A stretch of 61,971 nt of DNA. It comes from an uncultured Bacteroidales bacterium. GTDB taxonomy: Bacteria > Bacteroidota > Bacteroidia > Bacteroidales > UBA932. A model generated the notes under the pieces. It was given only the letters and a program-made list of their open reading frames with translations, did not search any database and was not told the origin of the DNA. The translations under genes and the position numbers were made by a program. Positions 43,082 through 51,834 of this stretch are shown here, piece by piece (positions within the stretch are counted from its first letter, which is position 1; the number at the start of each line of letters is the position of its first letter). Location: the NCBI GenBank assembly GCA_949289565.1, contig CASEOO010000036.1, forward strand, positions 1 to 61,971, given 5' to 3'.

Positions 43082-44998
43082 ATGGATATGAAATTGAAAA
43101 ACATTTTGATGGCTTTGCCAGTATGCTGGCTTCTTTCATCCTGTGCGATGGAAGAGCCAGTGCTTCCTGGCCAGGCTGCAGCCGGGGAGGGGTTTGCAGT
43201 GAATCTCTGCTATGAAGCCTATGACCTCGGAGCTGGGGGCATCTCATCTTCATCCTCCAAGGACAGCAAGGAATCTGGACATTTCCCAGAGCCTCTTTCA
43301 GGCCGCAAGACGGCAGACTATGACAGGGTGGAATTTGCCGTCCTGAATGAAGACGGCAGCCGGAACAGAAACTTGAAAGGGTATTACGACAGAGATCTGT
43401 CTTCTATACGCATCGAAGGACTGGATGAAGGCAGTTACCGTCTTCTGATTCTGGGGATTAAAGGCGACTATGTCTCTGACAAAGCAGAGATATCCGATAT
43501 AAACAGCATTTCGGACATCTGGCTTTCATTTCCACAGGATATGGCGGCTCCATTGGCGGCAGAATACTTTTACTCTTCGACTCCGTTTGAAATTGTCCGC
43601 CGGCATGGCTCTTCTGGATATGACTTGGTGGCTGAAATCCCTGTTTCGGTGAAGCAGAAGAGGGTGGTCAGCCGCGTGGACTTCACATTCAGATTCAGAA
43701 ATGCTTTCACAGAGGCCGCTGTCGTTTCGAATACAGTGACACTTTCTGTCCCTGAATATGCCTCGGCAATGACTGCAGGCGGAGACTTTTCCGGAAAAAT
43801 TTCAGGCAGAGAATGGACTCTGGACATGTCCGGGAACAGGCCCTGCCATTTCCTTCCCTCATCTTCTGAAATGACAGGAGAAGCGGAAATCCTGACGAAA
43901 AGCTATACAGGAGATATTGTAAAAGGCCTTTATCGTTTTGCTGTTCCGGCATCAACTCCCAATTTCCTATATGAAGCAGTGGTGGATGCAGTGCACCCTG
44001 ACGATGAGTCCGGCACTCTCTACGTCAGCGAGAAACTGTATGAGGCAGGAAACCATGGGAAAATCCTCCAGGATGACGAGCCTCATGAAATCTATACTGA
44101 CAAGATGGAGAGAAATTTCAACACTTCTGCCCCTCTGCAGGTATCGGTGGATGATTCAGGGCGTCTGAAAGTCCGCTTTTATTCACCGCGAGGCTTGAGC
44201 GATGTCCTGATACGGGCCAGAATCCCGTCTGAAGGAGACTTCTTTATGGACCTGGCATATTTTGACAATATCCCGCCGTTTGCAGATTTTATCAGCGGAA
44301 TGCCTCTGACAGAAAGGTCTGGTTTCTATCGCACCGACACAGGGAGGATAGTTGAAATCGGAAAGAAAGATTCCCATGAACTGCAGGGCATCGAATTCCG
44401 TATCGAGTCGGAAGATCCTTTCTGGTCAAAGCTGCGGAAAATCGAACATGGCTGGAATATCAGGTTTGACCTTTTCGGCGGAGACCCGTTGCAGCCTGAC
44501 GGCGGTCCTCAAGGAAACTGGATGGGGATAAGGCCTGTCCATTGCCGTGAAGCAGTGGCTTTTTTCCTGAATTTCACATATATGATTGACATGCCCGAGC
44601 ATGAACAGATTCTGAGGGAAAACCAGGATCGTCTATACGGCAACGGAGGGGTGGATGACAAGGTCACTCCCGAGACTGTCCTCGCCCAGATGAGGCAGGC
44701 CAGAACTATCAATGTCGGTCTGGTGTACCCGGGCAACGGCGTGGTCGGGCTGGGCGGCGGAAGCACTTTCGGAGCATACCAGCCGGGATGGATAAGCCAT
44801 TATGACTCTCTTTATTCATGCGAAATCATGTTTCATGAGCTTGGCCACGTCATGGGATACAGTCACAGCAGCTCATTTACATATGGCCCATGGGCGCAGG
44901 AGCTGATGAACCATTTCTACGTTGAGCATATTTCCAAAATGCCTGTGGACTCGCCGCATTATCTTGACAGCGCCTCGAACCAGAACCTGTATCGCTGA
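43082..44998 (+). CDS. Zinc metalloprotease lipoprotein (metzincin, BF0631-like)
   Basis: 638 residues (an ATG two codons later is equally possible). SPaseII signal ends in 'ALPVCWLLSSC'. N-terminal half is beta-sandwich-like with motifs recalling fimbrial-assembly lipoproteins ('YDRVEFAVLNEDGSRNRNLK', 'IRIEGLDEGSYRLLILGIKG'). The C-terminal part holds the full metzincin zinc site 'MFHELGHVMGYSHSSS' (HExxHxxGxxH) and a possible Met-turn 'QELMNHFY'. This layout fits the Bacteroides 'zinc-dependent metalloproteinase lipoprotein' family (recalled as TIGR03952). It should be tethered to the outer membrane. First gene behind the Crp/Fnr-controlled promoter. Confidence 0.82.
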   Translation: MDMKLKNILMALPVCWLLSSCAMEEPVLPGQAAAGEGFAVNLCYEAYDLGAGGISSSSSKDSKESGHFPEPLSGRKTADYDRVEFAVLNEDGSRNRNLKGYYDRDLSSIRIEGLDEGSYRLLILGIKGDYVSDKAEISDINSISDIWLSFPQDMAAPLAAEYFYSSTPFEIVRRHGSSGYDLVAEIPVSVKQKRVVSRVDFTFRFRNAFTEAAVVSNTVTLSVPEYASAMTAGGDFSGKISGREWTLDMSGNRPCHFLPSSSEMTGEAEILTKSYTGDIVKGLYRFAVPASTPNFLYEAVVDAVHPDDESGTLYVSEKLYEAGNHGKILQDDEPHEIYTDKMERNFNTSAPLQVSVDDSGRLKVRFYSPRGLSDVLIRARIPSEGDFFMDLAYFDNIPPFADFISGMPLTERSGFYRTDTGRIVEIGKKDSHELQGIEFRIESEDPFWSKLRKIEHGWNIRFDLFGGDPLQPDGGPQGNWMGIRPVHCREAVAFFLNFTYMIDMPEHEQILRENQDRLYGNGGVDDKVTPETVLAQMRQARTINVGLVYPGNGVVGLGGGSTFGAYQPGWISHYDSLYSCEIMFHELGHVMGYSHSSSFTYGPWAQELMNHFYVEHISKMPVDSPHYLDSASNQNLYR

Positions 44999-45068
44999 CC
45001 ATATGCCGGTGCACCAGACATGATATATGGAAATTTTACAAACCGAACTGATTAAAAATGTTAGAATT

Positions 45069-47318
45069 ATGAAAACCGATATAATAAGTGCCGCCCTGCT
45101 CCTGCAGGCAGTCGCAATGTCTCTGTCAGGATGTTCCGAAAAGCATAGTCCGGAATCGCAAATTCATGACCATGGCAGAGTGACGGTGACAATGTCTGCC
45201 GCGGGCGATTTTTACAGCCCGTCTGAAAACGGCATAAATGAAGTCAGAGGTTATCGTTTTTCCGATGGCGTGCTGAAAGAAATTATGGAGCCGGAATCCT
45301 CGGTGACGCGGGGAAAGTATATTTTCAAGGCTGGAGAAAGGGCAGGGCAGATTCATTTTGCCGCCAATCTTTCTTCTGCACCGTCTTTCAGCGGGCTCGA
45401 GGCCGGAAAGACATCTCAGGAAAAATTCCTGGCCATGACAGCTTCTTCAGCTCAGATGACGGAGAACGGGATAGGCATGACAGGCATTCTCGACTTGGAA
45501 TCCGTCACGGGAAATGCCGTAGAAGTGAAGCTGGGAAGGACAGTCGCCCGTCTGGATATTTCATCTTATGAAAATGGAGTGAGCATTCTGAAAGTTGAAG
45601 CGAGCGGCTTCAGTGATGAAGGAAGGATATTTCCATTGGCCGGAAACGGCCATACGGAAGATTCCGGAGAATGGGGCGATGCCGCCGTTATGATGGACTT
45701 TTCAGAAAATCCGCTGGCTGGTTCCCGCAGGACTCTTTCTTATCTGCCTGAACAGGATGCTGTCCTGAAAATCAAGGCAAGCGTATTATATAAGGGCGGC
45801 ACAGTGCTCCTGTCAAAGGAAGTTCCTTTGGAAGTCAGGAGGAACCGGATATATACAGTTTCTGTCGGCGCCAAAGGTTCAGGCCTGTCCCTGTCTGTGA
45901 ATCAGGACAGCTGGGATGACGGCGGAGTTTCGGAGTCTGCACCGTCGCTTAAGGGAATGGTGGACATGGAAAATTCGGACTTGCCTGCAACTGTGAAAGT
46001 GAGCGACTCACGTGATACCGTATATGTTCCTTACCAGGGTGCAGAGTTTTCTCTGTCATTGCTGGCAGAGCCTTCTGCAGAAGTAGTCATAGACGGCGAT
46101 GTGGACGGGGTGGAGATAGAGCTTCTCCCTGTCGCGAAGTCAGGTCTGGAAAAAACAGCTGAGGCGGCCGTGTCATCAAGGCTCAGAATGCCTGGAAGAA
46201 AAACAGAAAGAATGCATCTGGATGTTTATCATGGAGATATGCTTGCGGGACGCATAGTGCTGGTTTTCCGTGAAAATCCTGCAAGGCTGGAAGGCATGCT
46301 GGTCTTGGACGATGATGGCGTCTGTGATTTTGGAAGGTATGCTGATGGTGAATTCGGCACGGTTGCATTGCCGGCAGGCAAGATTCTGGCTTTGGAATTT
46401 CCCGCCGGTGAGGATGAATGGATGAAGGCAGTGCCAGTGACGGCCGGAGAAAATGAAAATGTTTACCGTGTATTGGGCGGCTGGCGTCCGAATGATCCGG
46501 CGGCTGACGGCAGAGTTCAGGAAGGTTTTCTGGTCATATCCGATGCTGACGGCTCGTCGAGGGAATCATATCAGGTGAAGAGAAGAAACTGGGGGCTTCC
46601 TGTAGTGAAGATGGGCAATGCCTGGTGGACATTGTACAATCTTCGCGGCGATGCCAGGCGTTTTGAGGATCAAGTGGTCTGTGGCAGTGAACCTGCGGGA
46701 TCTGATGCCATATATGATTATCTGCAGGCAGCTTCCGATGCTGAGCTTCTGGAATTGATGGGAGACCAGTACCAGGCAGGCAATACCAGCGGCCTTCCTT
46801 TGTCGTATGACGGCTCGGCCTTCCTTTATGACGGGATGAAAGCTTCTGCCCAGGATTTCGGAGCATTGGATGCTTCATTGTCAACTCCTGACGGTTATGA
46901 AATCCCGTCTTACGAAGACTATGCTTTTTTCGCCGCAAGCGACGATTTCAATATCGGGGGCATCGGGTCCAGGACATTTGTGAACAGGGCAGGCGAGTCT
47001 GTGCAAGTGAATATCGCAGAGCGGGAGGTGAGTTTCCTGGGGCATGTATACGGCACTGTGGCATTTTATGAATTCATCCATGACGGGAAAAGCTGGGTGC
47101 TTTACGGGCTCGGGCATCAGTGGAATACTATACCTGGAAATATAGCGAAGATGCATCTGCTTATGGCGACTCATGGCGTGCCTGGAAAGTCCTGGGCCAT
47201 GGAAGGATATGCTTCGTCTGACAGGCAGGGGCAGAACTGGATGAAATTCGTGGCGAACAACAATGCCAAGACAAGGATGATTCGCTGCGTGAAAACTCCT
47301 GTGGAATATATTTATTGA
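45069..47318 (+). CDS. Fimbrillin-like lipoprotein with a C-terminal paralogous module
   Basis: 749 residues from the ATG at 45069, giving lipobox 'LQAVAMSLSGC'. Residues about 40-310 look like a type V pilus fimbrillin (FimA/Mfa-like): 'INEVRGYRFSDGVLKEI', 'VEVKLGRTVARLDISSY', 'LSYLPEQDAVLKIK', 'LEVRRNRIYTVSVGAKG' and a closing 'SWDDGG'. A beta linker follows, then from about 430 a module shared with the next gene: 'CDFGRYADGEFGTVALPAG', 'VLGGWRPNDPAADGRVQEG', 'SYQVKRRNWGLPVVKMGNAW', 'LSTPDGYEIPSYEDYAFFA', ending 'KTPVEYIY'. Second gene of the three-gene locus, 70 bp after the protease. Confidence 0.78.
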   Translation: MKTDIISAALLLQAVAMSLSGCSEKHSPESQIHDHGRVTVTMSAAGDFYSPSENGINEVRGYRFSDGVLKEIMEPESSVTRGKYIFKAGERAGQIHFAANLSSAPSFSGLEAGKTSQEKFLAMTASSAQMTENGIGMTGILDLESVTGNAVEVKLGRTVARLDISSYENGVSILKVEASGFSDEGRIFPLAGNGHTEDSGEWGDAAVMMDFSENPLAGSRRTLSYLPEQDAVLKIKASVLYKGGTVLLSKEVPLEVRRNRIYTVSVGAKGSGLSLSVNQDSWDDGGVSESAPSLKGMVDMENSDLPATVKVSDSRDTVYVPYQGAEFSLSLLAEPSAEVVIDGDVDGVEIELLPVAKSGLEKTAEAAVSSRLRMPGRKTERMHLDVYHGDMLAGRIVLVFRENPARLEGMLVLDDDGVCDFGRYADGEFGTVALPAGKILALEFPAGEDEWMKAVPVTAGENENVYRVLGGWRPNDPAADGRVQEGFLVISDADGSSRESYQVKRRNWGLPVVKMGNAWWTLYNLRGDARRFEDQVVCGSEPAGSDAIYDYLQAASDAELLELMGDQYQAGNTSGLPLSYDGSAFLYDGMKASAQDFGALDASLSTPDGYEIPSYEDYAFFAASDDFNIGGIGSRTFVNRAGESVQVNIAEREVSFLGHVYGTVAFYEFIHDGKSWVLYGLGHQWNTIPGNIAKMHLLMATHGVPGKSWAMEGYASSDRQGQNWMKFVANNNAKTRMIRCVKTPVEYIY

Positions 47319-47377
47319 ATTGGCCTGAGACTGTCTTCAAATTATGTAATCAATGAAACAATTTAAAGAAACATAGT

Positions 47378-49027
47378 ATGAAAAAGATATTTAAATGGAT
47401 TTTTGCCAAGCCGGCAGGCTGTTTTGCAAGGCTGGTCATGGTCAGGACAGGCCTGATGGCTTCGCTGGCGGCCGGTATCATGATCGTCCCGTCATGCACT
47501 AAAGAACCTGAAATCGAAATAGAGACTGATGATTCTGTGCAGGCCGGCGTGTCTGATGACGCATGGGGTTCTGGCGCAGACATCGGCCTGTCTCCTGACA
47601 GAGAAGGCCGGGTCAGGGTGAATGCCCTCCTGTCCCGGCTGCCTGCTGGGGCAGAAGTTTCCGCTGACAGGACTCAGGTAGTACTTCCGCATTCTGGAGT
47701 GGATATGGTGCTCGTTGTAGAGAGCGATGATGAACTGGAGCTGGTTTCTTCTGCCGAGGCTTATCTTTTCAAGGCTGAGCAGCTGTCTCAGGATGCCGCA
47801 TCGTTCCAGAATGGAGGCGGCCAGGGATATGAAGGGCTGAATTATTTCAGAATATCGAAGGGACTGTATGCACCTGGCGTGCCGGAGGCCTGCGTGTCGC
47901 TGCAGTTCCGCAGGAAAACCCTTGACTATGTTTATCCTGAGGACAATGTGACGGTGTCGCTGTCTGCAAATCCTGTGAAAATGGATGGCGAGATGGATTT
48001 TGACAGTCCGGATTACAGTTACGATTTCGGACGATATGTCGACAATGAATTGGGAGTCTTCATTGTCCCGTCAGGGACATCAATATCGGTGGAATTTGCC
48101 GGAGATGAAGACAGCTGGGCAAAGCTGGAGCCTGTTTCTGGACAGAGCGGGGCGTGGAGGCTGCTCGGAGGCTGGAGACCGAATGATCCGACAGCTGACG
48201 GACGCCGCCAGGATGCTGTCATAGTCATCGAAAATGAAGTGACAGGGCGGGAGGAATACATGGTTTCGAGAAGGAATTTCGGCTTGCCGGTGACTTGGCT
48301 GCATGGAGTATGGTGGTGCAAATACAATTCGATGGGTGATTCCCGGGATTTCGGCGACCAGATACTGTCTTCAGAAGATCCTGCGGCTCTGGCTGGGATG
48401 ACGGTCTTCCGCTATCTGGAGTCAGCGTCTGCAGAAGAGTACCGGGATCTATGGCAATGGGCTTATATCGGCGGCAGCGGGCATGGAATGAAAGTAACTG
48501 AAAAAGATGGCGTGGCTGTCATGGATGGTTATGCGCCTGCTCAAGTGAATATAAACAGCCTGCCTGCAGACGCTCTGTCTCCGGACGGATATGAACTGCC
48601 TTCGATGGAAGACTTCAACCGCGTTTTCGATGGAGAAGGGACCATGTGGATGGCTTGGGACGGATCATACCGGCTCAAATCTCCTTGGAACGGGCATTCG
48701 GTTATAAATCGTGTGCAGGGACGCAAGAACGGGGTGCAGGTGGGCTCTCTCATTCTCTCGGACCTGCTGTATGTCGGCCTTTCCTCTCCTGATTTTCCAG
48801 AGCATGAGCCTCTGGTTTGGTATGGCCCTTCCGCACAGTGGAATGAGCAGGGAATAGAGCATTCTGGACATTATAACAACATTCTGTTCAGTGTCTGTTC
48901 ACCATCGGGAGAGGGCTGGTATTTCGGAGGAAACATGGGAAACCTGTTCGCCTATAAGAACGGTGCAGGCCCGAAAGACACTCGTATTCTCCGATTCAAG
49001 AAATCGCCTGTAGAGTATATCTATTAA
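47378..49027 (+). CDS. Lipoprotein paralogous to the preceding protein's C-terminal half
   Basis: 549 residues. The N-terminus has a long leader before 'LMASLAAGIMIVPSC', so either a long SPaseII signal or an internal start (an in-frame ATG codes for the Met of 'MVRTGLMASL'). The N-terminal domain (about 60-200) is not recognised. From about 205 the sequence parallels the 45069 product: 'YDFGRYVDNELGVFIVPSG', 'LLGGWRPNDPTADGRRQDAV', 'EEYMVSRRNFGLPVTWLHGV', 'LSPDGYELPSMEDFNRVF', ending 'KKSPVEYIY'. The module is vaguely like the FISUMP domain of secreted Bacteroidota/Fibrobacter proteins, but I am not certain. A gene duplication followed by N-terminal exchange is the simplest history. Confidence 0.75.
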   Translation: MKKIFKWIFAKPAGCFARLVMVRTGLMASLAAGIMIVPSCTKEPEIEIETDDSVQAGVSDDAWGSGADIGLSPDREGRVRVNALLSRLPAGAEVSADRTQVVLPHSGVDMVLVVESDDELELVSSAEAYLFKAEQLSQDAASFQNGGGQGYEGLNYFRISKGLYAPGVPEACVSLQFRRKTLDYVYPEDNVTVSLSANPVKMDGEMDFDSPDYSYDFGRYVDNELGVFIVPSGTSISVEFAGDEDSWAKLEPVSGQSGAWRLLGGWRPNDPTADGRRQDAVIVIENEVTGREEYMVSRRNFGLPVTWLHGVWWCKYNSMGDSRDFGDQILSSEDPAALAGMTVFRYLESASAEEYRDLWQWAYIGGSGHGMKVTEKDGVAVMDGYAPAQVNINSLPADALSPDGYELPSMEDFNRVFDGEGTMWMAWDGSYRLKSPWNGHSVINRVQGRKNGVQVGSLILSDLLYVGLSSPDFPEHEPLVWYGPSAQWNEQGIEHSGHYNNILFSVCSPSGEGWYFGGNMGNLFAYKNGAGPKDTRILRFKKSPVEYIY

Positions 49028-49042
49028 TCGAAGAATTTTCAG

Positions 49043-49050
49043 TAATTTTG
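49043..49050 (+). promoter_or_regulatory. -7 element for vsr
   Basis: TAATTTTG, 34 bp before the vsr start. Confidence 0.4.
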
Positions 49051-49084
49051 GAAAATATTCAAGACAATACAAGTTTCTCCGGGC

Positions 49085-49675
49085 ATGGCGGATACGATGA
49101 CGAAAGAGCAGAGGCACAGATGCATGTCGCACATACGCAGCCGGGACACTAGTCCCGAACTGCTTGTGCGCAAGGCTCTGTTTGCGGAAGGATTCCGTTT
49201 CAGGGTGAATGTGCGTTCTCTTCCAGGCACACCTGATATCGTTTTGAAAAAGTACAACACAGTGATTTTTGTGAATGGATGCTTCTGGCACGGACACAGA
49301 GGGTGCCGGCTGTATTCCGAGCCGGGAAGCAATTCTGCGTACTGGCATGAAAAAGTGGAGCGGAACCGCAGACGGGACGTGGCGGCGGCTTTCAGGCTGG
49401 AAGCCAGGGGGTGGAATGTCATCACGGTGTGGGAGTGCCAGCTGGACCGTAAGCACAGGGAAGAGACCATCGCCGAACTGGCCGGAATGATACGCAGGAA
49501 CGGCGAGCTTTTCGCTAAGCTGTCAGAGGACAGCAGAGAACAGCGTGCTCTGTCCAGGAATGAACGGGCCATAAAAAAAGCGCGGACGGAGGAACTGGAA
49601 ACCGAGATTGGCCGGATTTATCCTGTCCCGCTGTCAGTGAAAAAGAAATCGGAGTCGGATGACGATGATTATTAG
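49085..49675 (+). CDS. vsr: Very short patch repair endonuclease (Vsr-like)
   Basis: 196 residues. Matches Vsr in 'MSHIRSRDTSPELLVRKALF', the catalytic Asp in 'LPGTPDIVLKKYNTVIFVNG', His in 'CFWHGHRGCRLY', and 'AAFRLEARGWNVITVWECQL'. Vsr nicks T:G mismatches left by deaminated 5-methylcytosine and normally lies beside a Dcm-type methyltransferase; none is present here. The C-terminal ~50 residues are a charged extension ending in an acidic run. It may act with a methylase elsewhere or be left from a lost restriction-modification system. Confidence 0.88.
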   Translation: MADTMTKEQRHRCMSHIRSRDTSPELLVRKALFAEGFRFRVNVRSLPGTPDIVLKKYNTVIFVNGCFWHGHRGCRLYSEPGSNSAYWHEKVERNRRRDVAAAFRLEARGWNVITVWECQLDRKHREETIAELAGMIRRNGELFAKLSEDSREQRALSRNERAIKKARTEELETEIGRIYPVPLSVKKKSESDDDDY

Positions 49676-49738
49676 CCGGCCTGTTTCATATATTTGTGGC
49701 TTGGCTAAACAAAATTCCCCGATTTCACCTGGAATTAT

Positions 49739-49754
49739 TATCTTTGCAAAGATA
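49739..49754. promoter_or_regulatory. Palindromic -7 element at the holA start
   Basis: TATCTTTGCAAAGATA is a perfect 16-bp palindrome: a -7 element and its inverse, ending on the A of the holA ATG. Plus-strand initiation from this element would give a leaderless or nearly leaderless mRNA. Confidence 0.45.
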
Positions 49755-50794
49755 TGGCTAAAGGATTTGCAGAGACGCACTCATTGTGCCGTGATATAGT
49801 GGAAGATGTCAAAAAGGGTATCTTCAGGCCTGTGTACCTGCTCATGGGAGAAGAGCCTTATTATCCGGAGCAGGCTTATGAGGCTATAGTGAAATATGTC
49901 CTGGATGACAGCGAAAGAGACTTTAACCAGACTGTTTGCTATGGCACCGATACAGACGCAGACAAAGTCATCACTGCGGCTATGAGATATCCGGTCTTTG
50001 CCTCGCGACAGCTGGTGGCAGTGAAGGAGGCCCAGGCTATGAAAAATCTGGACAGCCTGGCTAAATACTGCCAGAACCCCCAGCCTGCCACAGTCCTGGT
50101 CATTTACATGCATGGAGCCTCGCTTGACAAGCGGAAGGAGCTGTACAAAGCCATAAAGAAAAACGGGGTGGTGCTGGAGTCTAATCCGGTCCGCGATTAT
50201 GAAATGGGGCGCTGGATCTCTTCTTTTTTCAGCGGGAAAGGCCTGTCCATCACTCCGGACGCCGCGGCGTTGCTGGCGGAATTCGCCGGCACGGATTTGA
50301 ACAAGATTGCCATCGAGACTGACAAGATGCGCAAGAATCTCCCTGAAGCCAAGACGGAAATCACGGCTGAAGATATAGAGAACAACGTCGGTATCAGCCG
50401 CCAGTACAGTGTATTTGAACTTACCAGGGAGCTGTCTTCGAAAAATTCCGCAAAAGCATTGAAGATAGCGGCTTACATAGGCAATGCCCCGAAGTTTGTC
50501 CTCCTTCTGGCCACGGCCCCGCTGTTCAATCATTTTTACAGGATTCTGCGCTATGAGGCGTTGATAATGAAAAATCCTGGAGCGAGCGGCGCTGACAAAG
50601 CCGCGGCTTTGGGGGTAAATCCGTATTTCCTGCGGGAATATGATACTGCAGTCGCCAATTATCCTCCGCGCAAATGCCTGGCTATTATATCGTTGATTAA
50701 AGAATATGATTTCAAGGGCAAGGGCGGCAATGCCGGTGAGGCTTCACAGCCGGAACTGCTGATGGAGCTGGTGGCGAAGATATTGAATTGCTGA
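49754..50794 (+). CDS. holA: DNA polymerase III subunit delta
   Basis: 346 residues. Matches the clamp-loader delta subunit: 'GIFRPVYLLMGEEPYYPEQA', 'YGTDTDADKVITAAMRYPVF', 'SRQLVAVKEAQAM', 'GRWISSFFSGKGLSITPDAA', 'LLAEFAGTDLNKIAIETDKM' and 'VGISRQYSVFELTRELSSKN'. It opens the sliding clamp. Length is normal for the phylum. Confidence 0.9.
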   Translation: MAKGFAETHSLCRDIVEDVKKGIFRPVYLLMGEEPYYPEQAYEAIVKYVLDDSERDFNQTVCYGTDTDADKVITAAMRYPVFASRQLVAVKEAQAMKNLDSLAKYCQNPQPATVLVIYMHGASLDKRKELYKAIKKNGVVLESNPVRDYEMGRWISSFFSGKGLSITPDAAALLAEFAGTDLNKIAIETDKMRKNLPEAKTEITAEDIENNVGISRQYSVFELTRELSSKNSAKALKIAAYIGNAPKFVLLLATAPLFNHFYRILRYEALIMKNPGASGADKAAALGVNPYFLREYDTAVANYPPRKCLAIISLIKEYDFKGKGGNAGEASQPELLMELVAKILNC

Positions 50795-50835
50795 CATTGC
50801 CGGAACATGCATGTACGTTGGTGCAAAAGTAAGAT

Positions 50836-50896
50836 ATTGGCGGAAGCCGGAAAAGCATTGGCGGAAGCCATAACAGATAAAACATTGGCGCAAGCC
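50836..50896. repeat. Three short direct repeats between holA and the ABC exporter
   Basis: ATTGGCGGAAGCC at 50836-50848 and 50857-50869, and ATTGGCGCAAGCC (one mismatch) at 50884-50896, at 21- and 27-bp intervals. They end 11 bp before the ABC ATPase start codon. A binding-site array or a decayed tandem duplication are the two readings. Confidence 0.6.
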
Positions 50897-50907
50897 TGAA
50901 AAGAAAA

Positions 50908-51834
50908 ATGGAAGATTTTAAAATAAGATGCGAAGACGTTTGCAAGAGCTTCGGAGAGAAAACGGCTCTCGACCATGTGTCCGTGGATATTCCGGAAGGG
51001 AAGATTTTCGGGCTTTTGGGGCCTAACGGGGCAGGAAAGACTACCCTGATCAGAATCATAAACCGGATCACTATACCTAACAGCGGCGTGATACTTTTCG
51101 ACGGCAGGCCCATAACTCAGAAGGATGTGCAGAAAATAGGGTATCTTCCGGAAGAGAGAGGTCTGTACAGGAAGATGAAGGTCGGAGAACAGGCGATGTA
51201 TTTCGCGAAGCTCAAAGGTATGACTTCCAGAGACGCTGCGTCGGAACTGAAAATGTGGTTCGAGAAATTCGGCATACAGAGCTGGTGGGGGAAAAAGGTG
51301 GAGGAGCTGTCGAAAGGCATGGCTCAGAAAGTCCAGTTCATCACCACTGTCGTTCACAAGCCGTCGCTGCTGATTCTTGACGAGCCTTTTTCGGGATTTG
51401 ACCCTGTGAATGCCCAGGTCATAAGGAACGAGATTCTCAGGCTGAAAGAGGAAGGCGCCACGATAGTGCTGTCGACTCACAATATGGAGTCAGTTGAAGA
51501 GCTGTGTGACAATATCGCCCTGATAAACAAATCGCACGTAGTGATTGCAGGCGGAGTCGGCGAGATCCGCCGCAAATACGGCAATAATCATATCGAACTG
51601 GTCTATACTTCCGGCAGACAGGTCTCTTCTGTACCCGGGATTTTCAGAGTCCTGTCGGACAATGACGAATCCGGACGCCATACTGCTGTCCTCGCGGCGG
51701 ATGATGCTTCGGACAAGACGGCGGTGCTTAAAAATCTGGTAGAGCAGCCTGTGGTCATCAATTCGTACAGGGAGCTGGTGCCGAGGATGAACGACATATT
51801 CATAAAATTAGTCACAGAGGAGGAACAAGCATGA
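50908..51834 (+). CDS. ABC exporter ATPase, NatA-like
   Basis: 308 residues. Walker A 'LLGPNGAGKTTLIRIINRIT', Q-loop 'IGYLPEERGLYRKMKVGEQA', signature 'VEELSKGMAQKVQFITTVV' (SKGMAQK as in NatA-type ATPases), Walker B 'LLILDEPFSGFDPVNAQ', H-loop 'VLSTHNMESVEELCDN', plus a C-terminal DUF4162-like extension of about 90 residues. Ends in an ATGA overlap with the permease gene. Powers ABC-2 export; the Bacillus homologue exports sodium, but the substrate here is unknown. Confidence 0.88.
   Translation: MEDFKIRCEDVCKSFGEKTALDHVSVDIPEGKIFGLLGPNGAGKTTLIRIINRITIPNSGVILFDGRPITQKDVQKIGYLPEERGLYRKMKVGEQAMYFAKLKGMTSRDAASELKMWFEKFGIQSWWGKKVEELSKGMAQKVQFITTVVHKPSLLILDEPFSGFDPVNAQVIRNEILRLKEEGATIVLSTHNMESVEELCDNIALINKSHVVIAGGVGEIRRKYGNNHIELVYTSGRQVSSVPGIFRVLSDNDESGRHTAVLAADDASDKTAVLKNLVEQPVVINSYRELVPRMNDIFIKLVTEEEQA

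Noticed and set aside
50659..51480. 273-residue minus-strand frame whose protein shows ASAN-type repeats
   Set aside because: The repeats come from the intergenic 13-bp repeats and the rest is antisense to holA and the ABC ATPase.
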